A DNA stretch of 64,000 nucleotides from Avipropionibacterium sp050157065 (GTDB taxonomy: Bacteria; Actinomycetota; Actinomycetes; Propionibacteriales; Propionibacteriaceae), in the NCBI GenBank assembly GCA_050157065.1, contig CP189573.1; one strand, given 5' to 3'. The notes under the pieces are model-generated. The model had not been told where the DNA came from. It made no database searches and was given only the letters and a program-made list of their open reading frames with translations. The position numbers and the translations under genes were made by a program. Below, piece after piece: positions 26,107-38,219 of the stretch (its first letter is position 1; each line of letters begins with the position of its first letter).

Positions 26107-26193
26107 GCGCCCCATCATGACCGACGGCGACCGGCCATAACGAAGCGGACACGACCCCCGGACCGACGACCCCGAGGCGGGTACGTTTCGCGC

Positions 26194-28707
<2,514 letters not shown>

Positions 28708-28794
28708 CGCCGGAAACGCTCCCGGAGCCGTCGGTACAGGTGACGACTGCGTCACGATCAGGTGACACATCGGGCGTGATTTGGTAGCTGCTGC

Positions 28795-28823
28795 TTGCCC
28801 TCAGGCTCCGGATGCCCTAGAAA
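28795..28823 (+). promoter_or_regulatory. Candidate promoter of the peptide ABC operon
   Basis: TTGCCC at 28795-28800, a 17-base spacer and TAGAAA at 28818-28823 fit a housekeeping sigma-factor promoter. It gives a leader of about 80 bases before the binding-protein start. Confidence 0.5.
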
Positions 28824-28911
28824 TAGCACGCTCACTGTGTGCCGCGTCACGTCCCGGCGCACATGTCAAGAACCCGTCCGAGACCCGGACGGCTCACCGA
28901 GGAGGACATCG

Positions 28912-30549
28912 ATGCGGGCACGAACTCGCGCCATGGCCACAGCAGCCATCGCCACGTTGGCGCTGTTGGCAGCGGCGTGCCAACCGGGCAACACCGGAAC
29001 CGGAACTGAAGGCGGTGCCGAGTCGCCGGCCGAGATCGCCATTCGAGGCTGCACCCCGCAGAACCCGCTGATCGCGTCCAACACCGGCGAGGTCTGCGGT
29101 GGCAACGTGATCGACGCCATCACGGCGAAGCTGGTCCACTACAACGCCGAGACCGCTGCCCCGGAGATGGACATCGCCGAGTCCATCGAGACCGAGGACA
29201 ACATCAACTTCACGGTCAAGATCAAGCCGGGCTACAAGTTCCACGACGGCACCGAGGTGCTCGCCAAGAACTTCGTCGACACCTGGAACTGGGTCGCCTA
29301 CGCACCCAACGGCCAGTACAACGGCTACTTCATGGAGCCGATCGAGGGGTACGCCGACCTGCAGTGTGGCGACGACGAGTGCAAGCAGGCGCCGAAGGCC
29401 GAGGAGATGACCGGGCTCGCGGTCGTCGACGACCACACCTTCACGATCAAGACCTCCGAGCCGGTCTCGAACCTGCCGGTGCGGCTGGGCTACACGGTGT
29501 TCGCGCCGCAGCCGGACGCCTTCTTCGCCGACACCACCGAGGGCAAGACCGAGTTCGCGAAGATGCCGATCGGTGCCGGTCCGTTCAAGATGGTGCAGAA
29601 CGACGAGACCGCCATGGTGCTGGAGAAGTTCGCCGACTACTCCGGTGAGTTCACCCCGCAGATCGACAAGGTGACGTTCCGGATCTACAACGACGCGAAC
29701 TCCGCCTACACCGACGTGGTGGCCGACAACCTCGACTTCACCGACATCATCCCGGCCGACGCGCTGGTCAACGACCAGTGGAAGATGGACCTGCCGGACC
29801 GCACCCTGGTCCGTGAGTCCGGTGTCATCCAGTCGCTCGGCTTCTCCCCGGTCGACGAGCAGCTCGCCGACATCAACAAGCGCAAGGCGCTGTCGATGTC
29901 GCTGAACCGTGACCTGATCACCAAGGAGATCTTCCAGGGCACGCGCATCCCGGCCACGGGGTGGGTGTCCCCGGTCGTGGACGGCTACAAGGCCGATGCG
30001 TGCGGCGAGACCTGTGTCTACAACGAGGCCAAGGCCAAGGAGCTGTGGGACGCGGCCGGCGGCTACGACGGACAGCTGCTGCTGTCGGTGAACGGTGACG
30101 GCGGCCACAAGCCGTGGGCCGACGCCGCCTGCAACAACTGGCGCAAGGTGCTCGGGGTCGACTGCGTCGTCAACGTGACGCCCGACTTCAAGACCATCCG
30201 CAACCAGCTGGGCGCCCGTGAGTTGAAGGGCCTCTTCCGTTCCGGTTGGCAGATGGACTACCCGTCGATCGAGAACTTCCTGGCCCCGATCTACACCACC
30301 GGTGCCTCCTCGAACGACTACGACTACTCGAGCGCAACCTTCGACGACCTGATCAAGAAGGCCGCCGCAGCGAAGGAGCCTGCCGAGGCGAATTCGCTGT
30401 ACCAGCAGGCCGAGGCCGAGTTGGCCAAGGGCCTGCCGACCGTGCCGAAGTGGTACGCGGCCACCCCGGTGGGCTGGTCGACGCGGGTGGACAACGTGAA
30501 GGTCACCCCGTTCGGCACGCTGGACCTGTCCTCGATCACCGTCAAGTGA
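28912..30549 (+). CDS. Oligopeptide-type ABC transporter substrate-binding lipoprotein
   Basis: 545 residues of the SBP_bac_5 family. The signal peptide RARTRAMATAAIATLALLAAAC ends in an LAAAC lipobox (lipidated Cys near residue 23). The mature protein binds peptides or similar ligands at the outer face. KIKPGYKFHDGTEVLAKNFV near 105 is the family signature. GAGGAGG lies 6 bases before ATG 28912. It heads a five-gene operon; a strong hairpin after it probably keeps its mRNA more abundant than that of the permeases. Ligand (oligo-, dipeptide, nickel) cannot be told from sequence alone. Confidence 0.88.
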   Translation: MRARTRAMATAAIATLALLAAACQPGNTGTGTEGGAESPAEIAIRGCTPQNPLIASNTGEVCGGNVIDAITAKLVHYNAETAAPEMDIAESIETEDNINFTVKIKPGYKFHDGTEVLAKNFVDTWNWVAYAPNGQYNGYFMEPIEGYADLQCGDDECKQAPKAEEMTGLAVVDDHTFTIKTSEPVSNLPVRLGYTVFAPQPDAFFADTTEGKTEFAKMPIGAGPFKMVQNDETAMVLEKFADYSGEFTPQIDKVTFRIYNDANSAYTDVVADNLDFTDIIPADALVNDQWKMDLPDRTLVRESGVIQSLGFSPVDEQLADINKRKALSMSLNRDLITKEIFQGTRIPATGWVSPVVDGYKADACGETCVYNEAKAKELWDAAGGYDGQLLLSVNGDGGHKPWADAACNNWRKVLGVDCVVNVTPDFKTIRNQLGARELKGLFRSGWQMDYPSIENFLAPIYTTGASSNDYDYSSATFDDLIKKAAAAKEPAEANSLYQQAEAELAKGLPTVPKWYAATPVGWSTRVDNVKVTPFGTLDLSSITVK

Positions 30550-30581
30550 TCAACAGCGGCGTCGCCAGCTGATCCTGTTCA

Positions 30582-30624
30582 CGCGAGTCGGCCTGTCGGA
30601 CCTCGTCCGGCAGGCCGACTCGCG
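30582..30624 (+). terminator. Intercistronic hairpin after the binding-protein gene
   Basis: CGCGAGTCGGCCTG at 30582-30595 is perfectly complementary to 30611-30624, with further pairing inside the loop (TCGGAC with GTCCGG). No T-run follows and the operon continues, so it is likely a stabilising or attenuating structure giving excess binding protein. Confidence 0.7.
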
Positions 30625-30694
30625 GACGGGGGCGACACCGTACCTCCATTGACGGTTCCTGCCTCGCCGTGGTCGGGTGCAGGGGAGAGGAGTC

Positions 30695-31672
30695 ATGATG
30701 GCGTCCTACATCGTGCGCCGGTTGCTGCAGATGCTCCCGGTGCTGCTGGGCACCACGTTCCTGATCTACGTGATGGTGTTCGCGCTGCCGGGCGAGCCGT
30801 GGCAGGGACGGTGCGGTGAGCGGGCCTGCTCACCTGCCTACATCGCCGCGTTCAAGGAGGAGTACAACCTCGACCAGCCGCTGCTGGTGCAGTACGGGAT
30901 GTACCTGCTGAAGCTCGTCCAAGGTGATCTCGGCACCAACTACTACTCCAAGTCGGTGGCCGACGAACTGCTGCTGCGCTGGCCGACGACGGCCTTGCTC
31001 GCGGTGATGGCGTTGATCTTCGAGATCGTGATCGGCATCTCGGCAGGCATCCTGGCCGGCATCCGCAAGGGCAAGCTGGCCGACAACCTGGTCACCATCT
31101 CCACCCTGCTGTTGATCTCCATCCCCTCCTTCGTGATCGGTTCGCTGGCCCAACTGGTCTTCGGCATCCGGCTGCCCGACCTGACGCAACGTCTCTTCGG
31201 GGTGAGTTGGGGCTTCCCGGTGACGGCCGCCAACTCCCCGACGCTCAACCTCGAGCTCGCCTGGTCGCTGGTGCTGCCGGCGATGGTGCTGGCCAGCCTG
31301 CAGGTGGCCTACATCGCGAGGTTGACCCGCACCAGCCTGGTCGAGAACCTCCGCTCGGACTACGTGCGGACCGCCAAGGCGAAGGGGCTCGGGCCCGGCC
31401 GGACCGTCGGTGTCCACACGCTGCGCAACTCGATGGTTCCGGTGATCACCCAGATCGGCATCGACCTGGGCCTGCTGATGGGTGGTGCGATCGTCACCGA
31501 GCGCATCTTCAACATCAACGGCATCGGGTTCTTCCTGTTCCGCTCGATCAACCAGCAGGACGGGGTGTCGGTGGTCGGCGCGGTGGTCTGCCTGACGCTG
31601 ATCTTCCTGCTGATGAACCTGATCGTCGACATCCTGTACGGCTTCCTGGACCCGAGGATCAGCCATGACTGA
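30695..31672 (+). CDS. Peptide ABC transporter permease, DppB/OppB type
   Basis: 325 residues, six membrane helices. N-terminal signature YIVRRLLQMLPVLLGTTFLI. The EAA-type loop RSDYVRTAKAKGLGPGRTVG near residue 225 contacts the ATPases. The external loop after helix 1 has a Cys pair (RCGERAC), unusual and possibly a disulfide. ATG 30695 has GAGAGGAG 4 bases upstream; a second ATG follows at once. It overlaps the next permease by 8 bases. Confidence 0.9.
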   Translation: MMASYIVRRLLQMLPVLLGTTFLIYVMVFALPGEPWQGRCGERACSPAYIAAFKEEYNLDQPLLVQYGMYLLKLVQGDLGTNYYSKSVADELLLRWPTTALLAVMALIFEIVIGISAGILAGIRKGKLADNLVTISTLLLISIPSFVIGSLAQLVFGIRLPDLTQRLFGVSWGFPVTAANSPTLNLELAWSLVLPAMVLASLQVAYIARLTRTSLVENLRSDYVRTAKAKGLGPGRTVGVHTLRNSMVPVITQIGIDLGLLMGGAIVTERIFNINGIGFFLFRSINQQDGVSVVGAVVCLTLIFLLMNLIVDILYGFLDPRISHD

Positions 31673-32603
31673 GAACGTGAACCAACTGACTGTCGAGACC
31701 CCGGGCACGGAGTCCCCGGGAACCGAGGGCCCGCGGAGCCGCTCGCTGTGGGACGACGCCTGGCGGGCCATGCGACGCAACCCGATCTTCTGGATCGCGA
31801 TCGTGCTGCTCGTGGTGATGGGCTCGATGGCCGTCGTGCCGAACCTGTGGGCCCCCAAGGACCCCTTGATCTGCGATCTCACCCATGCCCGCGAGCTGCC
31901 CAGCCGCACGGCGATCTTCGGCTACGACCAGCAGGGCTGCGACCTGTGGACCCGAACCGTCCACGGGGCCCGCTCCTCGATCCTGGTCGGGGTGCTGACG
32001 ACTCTGGGCACGATGCTGCTCGGATCGCTGGTCGGCATCCTGGCCGGCTTCTTCGGCGGCTGGCTGGACGCCGTGCTCTCCCGCCTCGCCGACGTCTTCT
32101 TCGCGATCCCGCTGCTGCTCGGCGGCATCATCATCCTGTACACCTTCTCCGCGCCGGGGCAGCCGTACTTCGTGGTGATCCTGAAGGTGGTGTTCGCGAT
32201 CGCGATCCTCGGCTGGCCGACGATCGCCCGCCTGATGCGGTCGAGTGTGTTGCAGGTGAAGTCGAACGACTACGTCCAGGCCGCCCGCGCCCTCGGTGCC
32301 GGACCCGGCCGGCTGATCTTCAGCCACATCCTGCCGAACGCGATGGCGCCGGTGATCGTGGTCTCCACCATCAACCTGGGCGCCTACATCGCGTTGGAGG
32401 CGACCCTGTCGTTCCTCGGCATCGGGCTGCAGGCCCCGGCGATCTCGTGGGGCCTGGCGATCTCGGAGGCATCGGGCCTCGGCCTGATCAGGTCGGTGCC
32501 GCACATGTTGCTGTTCCCGTCACTGTTCCTGTCGCTGACGGTGCTGTCGTTCATCCTGCTCGGTGAGGCCGTACGCGACGCCCTCGACCCGAAGCTGCGC
32601 TGA
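31665..32603 (+). CDS. Peptide ABC transporter permease, DppC/OppC type
   Basis: 312 residues, six membrane helices after a 30-residue cytoplasmic N-terminus. WRAMRRNPIFWIAIVLLVVM is the OppC N-terminal anchor. SNDYVQAARALGAGPGRLIF near residue 205 is the EAA loop. The external loop after helix 1 again has two Cys (ICDL and GCDLW). It partners with the product of the preceding gene to form the channel. It overlaps that gene and is followed 13 bases later by the first ATPase gene. Confidence 0.9.
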   Translation: MTENVNQLTVETPGTESPGTEGPRSRSLWDDAWRAMRRNPIFWIAIVLLVVMGSMAVVPNLWAPKDPLICDLTHARELPSRTAIFGYDQQGCDLWTRTVHGARSSILVGVLTTLGTMLLGSLVGILAGFFGGWLDAVLSRLADVFFAIPLLLGGIIILYTFSAPGQPYFVVILKVVFAIAILGWPTIARLMRSSVLQVKSNDYVQAARALGAGPGRLIFSHILPNAMAPVIVVSTINLGAYIALEATLSFLGIGLQAPAISWGLAISEASGLGLIRSVPHMLLFPSLFLSLTVLSFILLGEAVRDALDPKLR

Positions 32604-32616
32604 GAGGAGTGCCGAG

Positions 32617-33750
32617 ATGACCACCACGTCCCACGGAGCCACCGAGGAACTGTCGACCGCGGACGTCGACGTCCCCACCCGGAGCAACTGGCATCCCGCC
32701 GACGGGCTGCTGCTGCACGTCGAAGACCTGCAGGTCGAGTTCCGCACCACCGACGGGGTCGCCAAGGCCATCAACGGGGTGAGCTTCGACCTGCACGAGG
32801 GGGAGACCCTCGCCATCCTCGGCGAGTCGGGCTCCGGCAAGTCGGTCACCGCCCAGGCGGTGATGGGGATCCTCGACAGCCCGCCCGGCTTCGTCACCGG
32901 CGGCCGCGTCGAGTACTGCGGCACCGACCTGCTGACCTTGCGGGAGAAGAAGTTGCGGGAGGTCCGCGGCCCGGAGATCTCGATGATCTTCCAGGACGCC
33001 CTGTCGGCGTTGAACCCGGTGTTCCCGGTCGGCTGGCAGATCAGCGAGATGTTCCGGCAGCACCGCGGGCTCAACAGGTCCGATGCCCGGGAGCGGACGA
33101 TCCGGTTGATGGAACGGGTGCAGATCCCCGGCGCGGCCCAACGCGTGGACGCCTACCCGCACCAGTTCTCCGGCGGCATGCGGCAACGGATCATGATCGC
33201 GATGGCGATCGCCCTCGACCCGGCCGTGCTGATCGCCGACGAGCCGACCACCGCCCTCGACGTGACCGTCCAGGCCCAGATCATGAAGCTGCTCAAGGAA
33301 CTGCAGGAGGAACGCCAGATGGGGCTCATCCTGATCACCCACGACCTGGGCGTGGTGGCCGACGTCGCCGACCGGATCGCGGTGATGTACGCCGGCCGGA
33401 TCGTGGAGCAGGCCGGCGTGCTCGACGCCTACGGCAGTCCGGCCCACCCGTACACCAAGGGGTTGCTGGAGTCGATCCCCCGGGTCGACCAGAAGGGCCA
33501 GCAGCTCGCCGCGATCGGTGGCCTGCCGCCGAACCTGCTGCACATCCCACCCGGCTGCCCGTTCAACCCACGCTGCCGGTACGCCGTCGACATCTGTCGC
33601 GAGGGTCCGCCACCGCCGCTGCGGACGCTCGGCGGCGAACGGCTGGTGGCCTGCCACCGCGCCGAGGACGTCCTCGCCGAGACCGCGGCAGCGGCCGCCG
33701 CGACCGAACAGGATCGGTTCGGCGACGGGGTTGGGGGGGACCTGCGATGA
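32617..33750 (+). CDS. Peptide ABC transporter ATPase, DppD/OppD type
   Basis: 377 residues. Walker A GESGSGKSVTAQ at about residue 68, signature FSGGMRQRIMIAMA near 185, Walker B VLIADEPTTALD near 205, H-loop ITHDLG. The C-terminal oligopeptide-transporter extension has CPFNPRCRYAVDIC. Together with CHR this matches the Cys set that binds a 4Fe-4S cluster in some members. It powers uptake as a heterodimer with the next gene's product, whose start it overlaps by 4 bases. GAGGAG precedes ATG 32617. Confidence 0.92.
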   Translation: MTTTSHGATEELSTADVDVPTRSNWHPADGLLLHVEDLQVEFRTTDGVAKAINGVSFDLHEGETLAILGESGSGKSVTAQAVMGILDSPPGFVTGGRVEYCGTDLLTLREKKLREVRGPEISMIFQDALSALNPVFPVGWQISEMFRQHRGLNRSDARERTIRLMERVQIPGAAQRVDAYPHQFSGGMRQRIMIAMAIALDPAVLIADEPTTALDVTVQAQIMKLLKELQEERQMGLILITHDLGVVADVADRIAVMYAGRIVEQAGVLDAYGSPAHPYTKGLLESIPRVDQKGQQLAAIGGLPPNLLHIPPGCPFNPRCRYAVDICREGPPPPLRTLGGERLVACHRAEDVLAETAAAAAATEQDRFGDGVGGDLR

Positions 33751-34754
33751 GCACCGGTGAGGTGATCCTGAGCGCCGAGGGCCTCAAGAAGTACTATCCG
33801 ATCCGCAGTGGGGTGCTGCGCCGTACGGTGGGCCACGTCAAGGCCGTCGACGGTGTCTCCTTCGACCTGCGGGCCGGCGAGACGCTCGGCATCGTGGGGG
33901 AGTCCGGCTGCGGCAAGTCCACCCTGGGCCGGCTGCTGATGCGGCTGGAGGAACCGACGGCGGGCACCCTCAACTTCGACGGCGTCGACATGTACGCCCA
34001 GCGGGGTGCGGCGATGCGGAAGCTGCGGCGCGACATCCAGATCGTGTTCCAGGACCCGTACACCTCGTTGAACCCGCGCAAGACCGTCGGCGACATCATC
34101 GGGGAACCGTTCGAGATCCACCCCGGCGTCGTCCCGCGCGGCGGCCGCAAGGCCCGCGTCCGCGAACTGCTCGACCTGGTCGGGCTGAGCCCTGAACACA
34201 TCAACCGCTACCCGCACCAGTTCTCCGGCGGTCAGCGCCAGCGGATCGGCATCGCCCGCGGGCTGGCCCTCAACCCGAAGGTGATCATCTGCGACGAGCC
34301 GGTGTCGGCACTCGACGTGTCGGTGCAGGCGCAGGTGGTCAACCTGATGGAGCGACTGCAGGACGAGTTGGGGTTGGCGTACGTGTTCATCGCCCACGAC
34401 CTGTCGGTGGTGCGCCACATCTCCGACCGGGTCGGCGTGATGTACCTCGGCCGGTTCGCCGAGCTGGGCAACGAGGACGAGATCTACGCCCGGCCGACCC
34501 ACCCGTACACCCAGGCGCTGTTGTCGGCGGTCCCGATCCCCGATCCGACGCAACGGCACACCCGGGAGCAGATCGTGCTGAGCGGTGACGTACCGAGCCC
34601 GGCCAACCCGCCGTCGGGATGCCGGTTCCACACCCGCTGCTGGAAGGCACAGGAGATCTGCTCGGTCGAGGAACCCGAACTGGACCGTCGCGACGACGGT
34701 CGGGAGGGGCATCCGTCGGCCTGTCACTTCGCGGAGGCCCGCGAGGTCGTGTGA
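33747..34754 (+). CDS. Peptide ABC transporter ATPase, DppF/OppF type
   Basis: 335 residues. Walker A GESGCGKSTLGRLL near residue 52, signature FSGGQRQRIGIARGL near 157, Walker B VIICDEPVSALD near 178, H-loop FIAHDLS. The C-terminal extension contains CRFHTRCWKAQEIC and CHF, completing the Cys pattern of the family. It is the last gene of the operon. Overlap with the preceding stop indicates translational coupling. Confidence 0.92.
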   Translation: MSTGEVILSAEGLKKYYPIRSGVLRRTVGHVKAVDGVSFDLRAGETLGIVGESGCGKSTLGRLLMRLEEPTAGTLNFDGVDMYAQRGAAMRKLRRDIQIVFQDPYTSLNPRKTVGDIIGEPFEIHPGVVPRGGRKARVRELLDLVGLSPEHINRYPHQFSGGQRQRIGIARGLALNPKVIICDEPVSALDVSVQAQVVNLMERLQDELGLAYVFIAHDLSVVRHISDRVGVMYLGRFAELGNEDEIYARPTHPYTQALLSAVPIPDPTQRHTREQIVLSGDVPSPANPPSGCRFHTRCWKAQEICSVEEPELDRRDDGREGHPSACHFAEAREVV

Positions 34755-34830
34755 CGTGTCGTCGCCCGGCGATCCGCCACCTGCGTCACGATTGGACCTG
34801 CAGTCGACTTCAGCTCCTAGGCTGGACGCC

Positions 34831-35850
34831 GTGACTGAACCTGTGAAGACTGCCAGCACACCCGAGCCGGGCACCCCGGAGCTCGGTCGGTTGATGCTGG
34901 TCCATGCCCATCCCGACGACGAGTCGAGCCAGTCCGGCGCGACCATGGCGCGGTACGCCAAGGCCGGGCACCCGGTCACCCTGGTGACCTGCACCCTCGG
35001 CGAGGAGGGCGAGATCATCGTCGACGAGCTGTCGCACCTGCGGTCGGCGGAGGAGGACGTCCTGGGGGAGCACCGGCTCCAGGAGCTGACCGTCGCGATG
35101 GCCGAGCTCGGCGTGACCGACTTCGTCCGGCTCGGCGGTGACCACCGGTACCGCGATTCGGGGATGTCGTACGACGAGGAGACCCAGCGGGTGATCCCCG
35201 ACCCGTCCGCGACCGACGACTGCTTCTGGCGTGCCGACCTGCTGGAGGCGGCCACCCACCTGGTCGAACTGATCCGGGACCGCCGCCCCCACGTGGTGAT
35301 CACCTACAACGAGTTCGGTGGGTACGGCCACCCCGATCACGTGCAGGCCCACCGCGTCGCGATGTACGGCAGCCAGCTCGCCGCAGCCCCCGCCTTCCGA
35401 CCCGACCTCGGTGAGCCGTGGCAGGTGTCGCGTGTGCTGTGGGGTGCCTGGGCCGAGTCGACCATGCGCGAGGGTATCCGGATGGCCCGCGAGGCCGGCG
35501 ACGCCGAGTTCTTCGAGGGCATCGACCCCGACGGCGACCTGCCGCCGATGGTCACCCCGGACCGCTTCATCGCCGCGATCGTGGATGCGCGGGCGCACGG
35601 TGCCGACAAGGTGGCGGCGTTGCGGGCCCACGCCAGCCAGGTCGACGTCGAGACCGGCTTCTTCGCCAATCTCAGTGCCGTCGACGGCTGGTCGATGGAG
35701 GCGTACGTCCTCGGCGCCGGTGTGCCGTTCGACACCGACGGACCCGCCGACGACGTGTTCGCCGGGCTCGGGGTGGCCACGACACCGGTGCCGCAGTCGG
35801 TGCCGGCGCCGGAGCCGAACCCGGATCCGGCGCACCCGGTCACCGCATGA
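34831..35850 (+). CDS. mshB: N-acetyl-glucosaminyl-inositol deacetylase MshB (mycothiol biosynthesis)
   Basis: 339 residues, LmbE/PIG-L fold. The zinc site HAHPDDES is near residue 27. YGHPDHV near 165 supplies the third ligand. TLGEEGEI and RDSGM are shared with mycobacterial MshB more than with Mca. It removes acetate from GlcNAc-Ins, the second stage of mycothiol synthesis, in the cytoplasm. TAGGCT at 34818-34823 ends 7 bases before GTG 34831, which suggests a leaderless transcript. The C-terminal Pro-rich extension of about 30 residues (VPAPEPNPDPAHP) is an oddity. Its stop overlaps the flavin-reductase start by 4 bases. Confidence 0.88.
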   Translation: MTEPVKTASTPEPGTPELGRLMLVHAHPDDESSQSGATMARYAKAGHPVTLVTCTLGEEGEIIVDELSHLRSAEEDVLGEHRLQELTVAMAELGVTDFVRLGGDHRYRDSGMSYDEETQRVIPDPSATDDCFWRADLLEAATHLVELIRDRRPHVVITYNEFGGYGHPDHVQAHRVAMYGSQLAAAPAFRPDLGEPWQVSRVLWGAWAESTMREGIRMAREAGDAEFFEGIDPDGDLPPMVTPDRFIAAIVDARAHGADKVAALRAHASQVDVETGFFANLSAVDGWSMEAYVLGAGVPFDTDGPADDVFAGLGVATTPVPQSVPAPEPNPDPAHPVTA

Positions 35851-36398
35851 GTACCGCCGCGGCCGGCCGGTCCGACGGCCGGGGGCTGCCGGAGCGGGTG
35901 CCGGAGACGCCGGACGAGGCCCAGCTCAAGGCCGTGTTCCGGGAGTACGCCTCGGGCGTGACCGTGGTGAGCACCCGCCACGACGGCATCGCCCACGCCA
36001 TGACGGCGAGCGCGTTCTGCTCGGTGTCGCTCGACCCGCCGATGGTGCTGGTGTGCGTCGCACGGTCGGCGCGGTTCCACGCGGCCGTGCTCGGTTCCGG
36101 CCGCTGGGCGGCGTCGATCCTGACCGCCGACCAGCAGCAGCTGGCTGCTCACTTCGCCCGCCCGGGACGTGACCTGATCGGCCAGTTCGCCGACGTCGAC
36201 CACGTCGTGGGGCGGTGGACCGAGGCTCCCGTGCTGACCGGCGCCGCGGCCTGGTTGGAGTGCGAGACCCGCGACGCCCACCCGGCCGGTGATCACACGG
36301 TGCTGGTGGCCGACGTGCTGGCGGCCGGCGTGAATGCGGTGTCCGTGCCGCCGCTGACGTACCATCGTGGGGGTTATGCCTCGCCCGGACCGGGCTGA
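35847..36398 (+). CDS. Flavin reductase-like FMN-binding protein
   Basis: 183 residues. LKAVFREYASGVTVVSTRHD near residue 28 and AMTASAFCSVSLDPPMVLVC near 50 are the flavin-reductase/HpaC-like signatures. The T-A-S-A-F-x-S-V-S-L-D-P-P stretch cradles FMN. Such proteins use NAD(P)H to reduce FMN for partner monooxygenases. No monooxygenase is nearby, so the partner is unknown. The ATGA overlap with mshB indicates coupled translation. Confidence 0.85.
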   Translation: MSTAAAGRSDGRGLPERVPETPDEAQLKAVFREYASGVTVVSTRHDGIAHAMTASAFCSVSLDPPMVLVCVARSARFHAAVLGSGRWAASILTADQQQLAAHFARPGRDLIGQFADVDHVVGRWTEAPVLTGAAAWLECETRDAHPAGDHTVLVADVLAAGVNAVSVPPLTYHRGGYASPGPG

Positions 36399-36438
36399 GG
36401 CGTCCGACCAATCCCCCCGAGCGAGCCAAGGAACGTAC

Positions 36439-38190
36439 GTGAGCACTGACGAGGAGAAGCCCACCAAGCCTTCGCGGATGCGTCCGTGGAAGCTGCTGAC
36501 CCTGATCCTCGGCGGACTCCTGCTCGTCCTCCTCGGCACCTACGTCGTCGGTTACGTGATGGCCGGGGAGAACACCCCGCGCAACGCCACCGTCGACGGC
36601 ATCTTGATCGGCGGGATGAGCCGCGACGAGGCCATCGCCACCCTGGAACGCGAGCTGGGCCCCAAGGGTGAGGCCGAGCTGACCGTCGTGGTCGACGGGG
36701 AGGAGCACAAGGTCAAGCCGGCCGAGGCAGGCCTGACCATCGACTTCCCCGCCACCGTCGACCAGTCCGGGCTCGGCCGCAGCTTCGACCCGCGTCACCT
36801 GTGGCGGGTGCTGGCCGGCGGCACCGAGCTGTCGCCCGTGGTGGCGGTCGACGAGGAGGCGCTCACCAACCGGGTCGCCGAACTGGCCAAGGCGACCGAC
36901 CGGGAGGCGGTCAACGCCGCGGTCGCGTTCGAGGACGACAAGCCCAAGGTCACCGCGTCCCAGGAGGCCCGGACGCTGAACCAGGAGCAGACGGCGACGC
37001 TGCTCAAGCAGTCCTTCCTGGTGCGTGACCGGGTCGTGGTCCCGGTCGATCTGGTCGAGCCGGAGATCACCGACGCCGAAGCGGCCGCGGCGAAGGAGTT
37101 CGCGACCGCGTTGACCTCGGGGCCGGTCGTGCTGAAGCTCGCCGGCAGCGAGTCGACGTACGAGGTCCCGGTCAGCACCTTGACGCAGGCGTACACGTTC
37201 GCGGTGGAGAACGGCACGGTCGTGCCCAAGTTCGACGCCAAGAAGCTGTACGAGCTGAACGCCAAGGCCCTGGACAAGCTGCCCAACACCAAGCCGAAGG
37301 ACGCCCGGGTCGAGATCCGGGGCGGCAAGCCGACCGTCGTGCCCGCCGTGGACGGCACCAGGATCGACGAGGCCGCGCTGGCGAAGGCGGTCGAACCGGT
37401 CGCCGGCAAGACCGGCAAGGAGCGTACGGTCACCGTCACCCCTAACGCCGCGAAGGCCGAGCACACCACCGCCGAGGCGCAGCAGGCCGGGGTCAAGGAG
37501 GTCGTCGGCGAGTTCACCACCACGTTCCCGTACGCCGAGTACCGCAACGTGAACCTGGCCGTCGCGGCCGGCTTCATGAACAACACCTACCTGCAGCCCG
37601 GTGAGCAGTTCTCGATGAACGGCGAGCTCGGCACCCGTACCCCCGCGAAGGGCTACATCGACGGCTACTTCATCGAGGGCGGCATCTTGAAGAAGGGGCT
37701 CGCCGGCGGCATCTCGCAAAGTGCCACCACCGTCTACAACGCGGCCTTCTTCGCCGGCCTGCAGATCGACGAGCACCAGCCGCACACGCTGTACTTCCCG
37801 CGGTACCCGGCCGGTCGGGAGTCGACGGTGTACTACCCGTCGATCGACGTGAAGTTCACCAACGACACCAAGTACGGCGTCGTGGTGCAGGCCTTCGTCA
37901 ACAAGGCCAGCCCGGGGCAGCAGGGCTCGATCACCGTACGGATCTGGTCGACCAAGAATCGTACGGTCGAGTCCGCCGAGCCGACCAAGTCCGACTTCAC
38001 CACCGGCAAGACCCGCTACATCGACGACCCGAAATGTGAGTACCAGGCACCGATCAAGGGCTTCACCGCGAAGTACTACCGGATCATCAAGGACCTCAAC
38101 GGCAAGGTGATCAAGCGCGAGGACTACGTCTGGAAGTACACGCCCGGTGACGAGATCCGGTGCGGCAAGCCACCGGGCGATGACGGCTGA
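36439..38190 (+). CDS. VanW-family protein with peptidoglycan-binding-like domains
   Basis: 583 residues. A cytoplasmic N-terminus of about 12 residues is followed by a single membrane helix (LLTLILGGLLLVLLGTYVVG), so the bulk is extracellular. Two PG_binding_4-type domains (about 45-150 and 190-300) and a C-terminal VanW domain (about 350-530) follow. The VanW part is marked by FPYAEYRNVNLAVAAGFMNN and GGISQSATTVYNAAFFAG. VanW was found in vancomycin clusters, but most members are chromosomal envelope proteins of unknown activity. GTG 36439 has AAGGA 6 bases upstream. The repeated EVxxxxEG-type loops point to cell-wall contact. Confidence 0.82.
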   Translation: MSTDEEKPTKPSRMRPWKLLTLILGGLLLVLLGTYVVGYVMAGENTPRNATVDGILIGGMSRDEAIATLERELGPKGEAELTVVVDGEEHKVKPAEAGLTIDFPATVDQSGLGRSFDPRHLWRVLAGGTELSPVVAVDEEALTNRVAELAKATDREAVNAAVAFEDDKPKVTASQEARTLNQEQTATLLKQSFLVRDRVVVPVDLVEPEITDAEAAAAKEFATALTSGPVVLKLAGSESTYEVPVSTLTQAYTFAVENGTVVPKFDAKKLYELNAKALDKLPNTKPKDARVEIRGGKPTVVPAVDGTRIDEAALAKAVEPVAGKTGKERTVTVTPNAAKAEHTTAEAQQAGVKEVVGEFTTTFPYAEYRNVNLAVAAGFMNNTYLQPGEQFSMNGELGTRTPAKGYIDGYFIEGGILKKGLAGGISQSATTVYNAAFFAGLQIDEHQPHTLYFPRYPAGRESTVYYPSIDVKFTNDTKYGVVVQAFVNKASPGQQGSITVRIWSTKNRTVESAEPTKSDFTTGKTRYIDDPKCEYQAPIKGFTAKYYRIIKDLNGKVIKREDYVWKYTPGDEIRCGKPPGDDG

Positions 38191-38219
38191 ACGGCGGCGA
38201 CGGCTGAGCGGCCGGGGCG

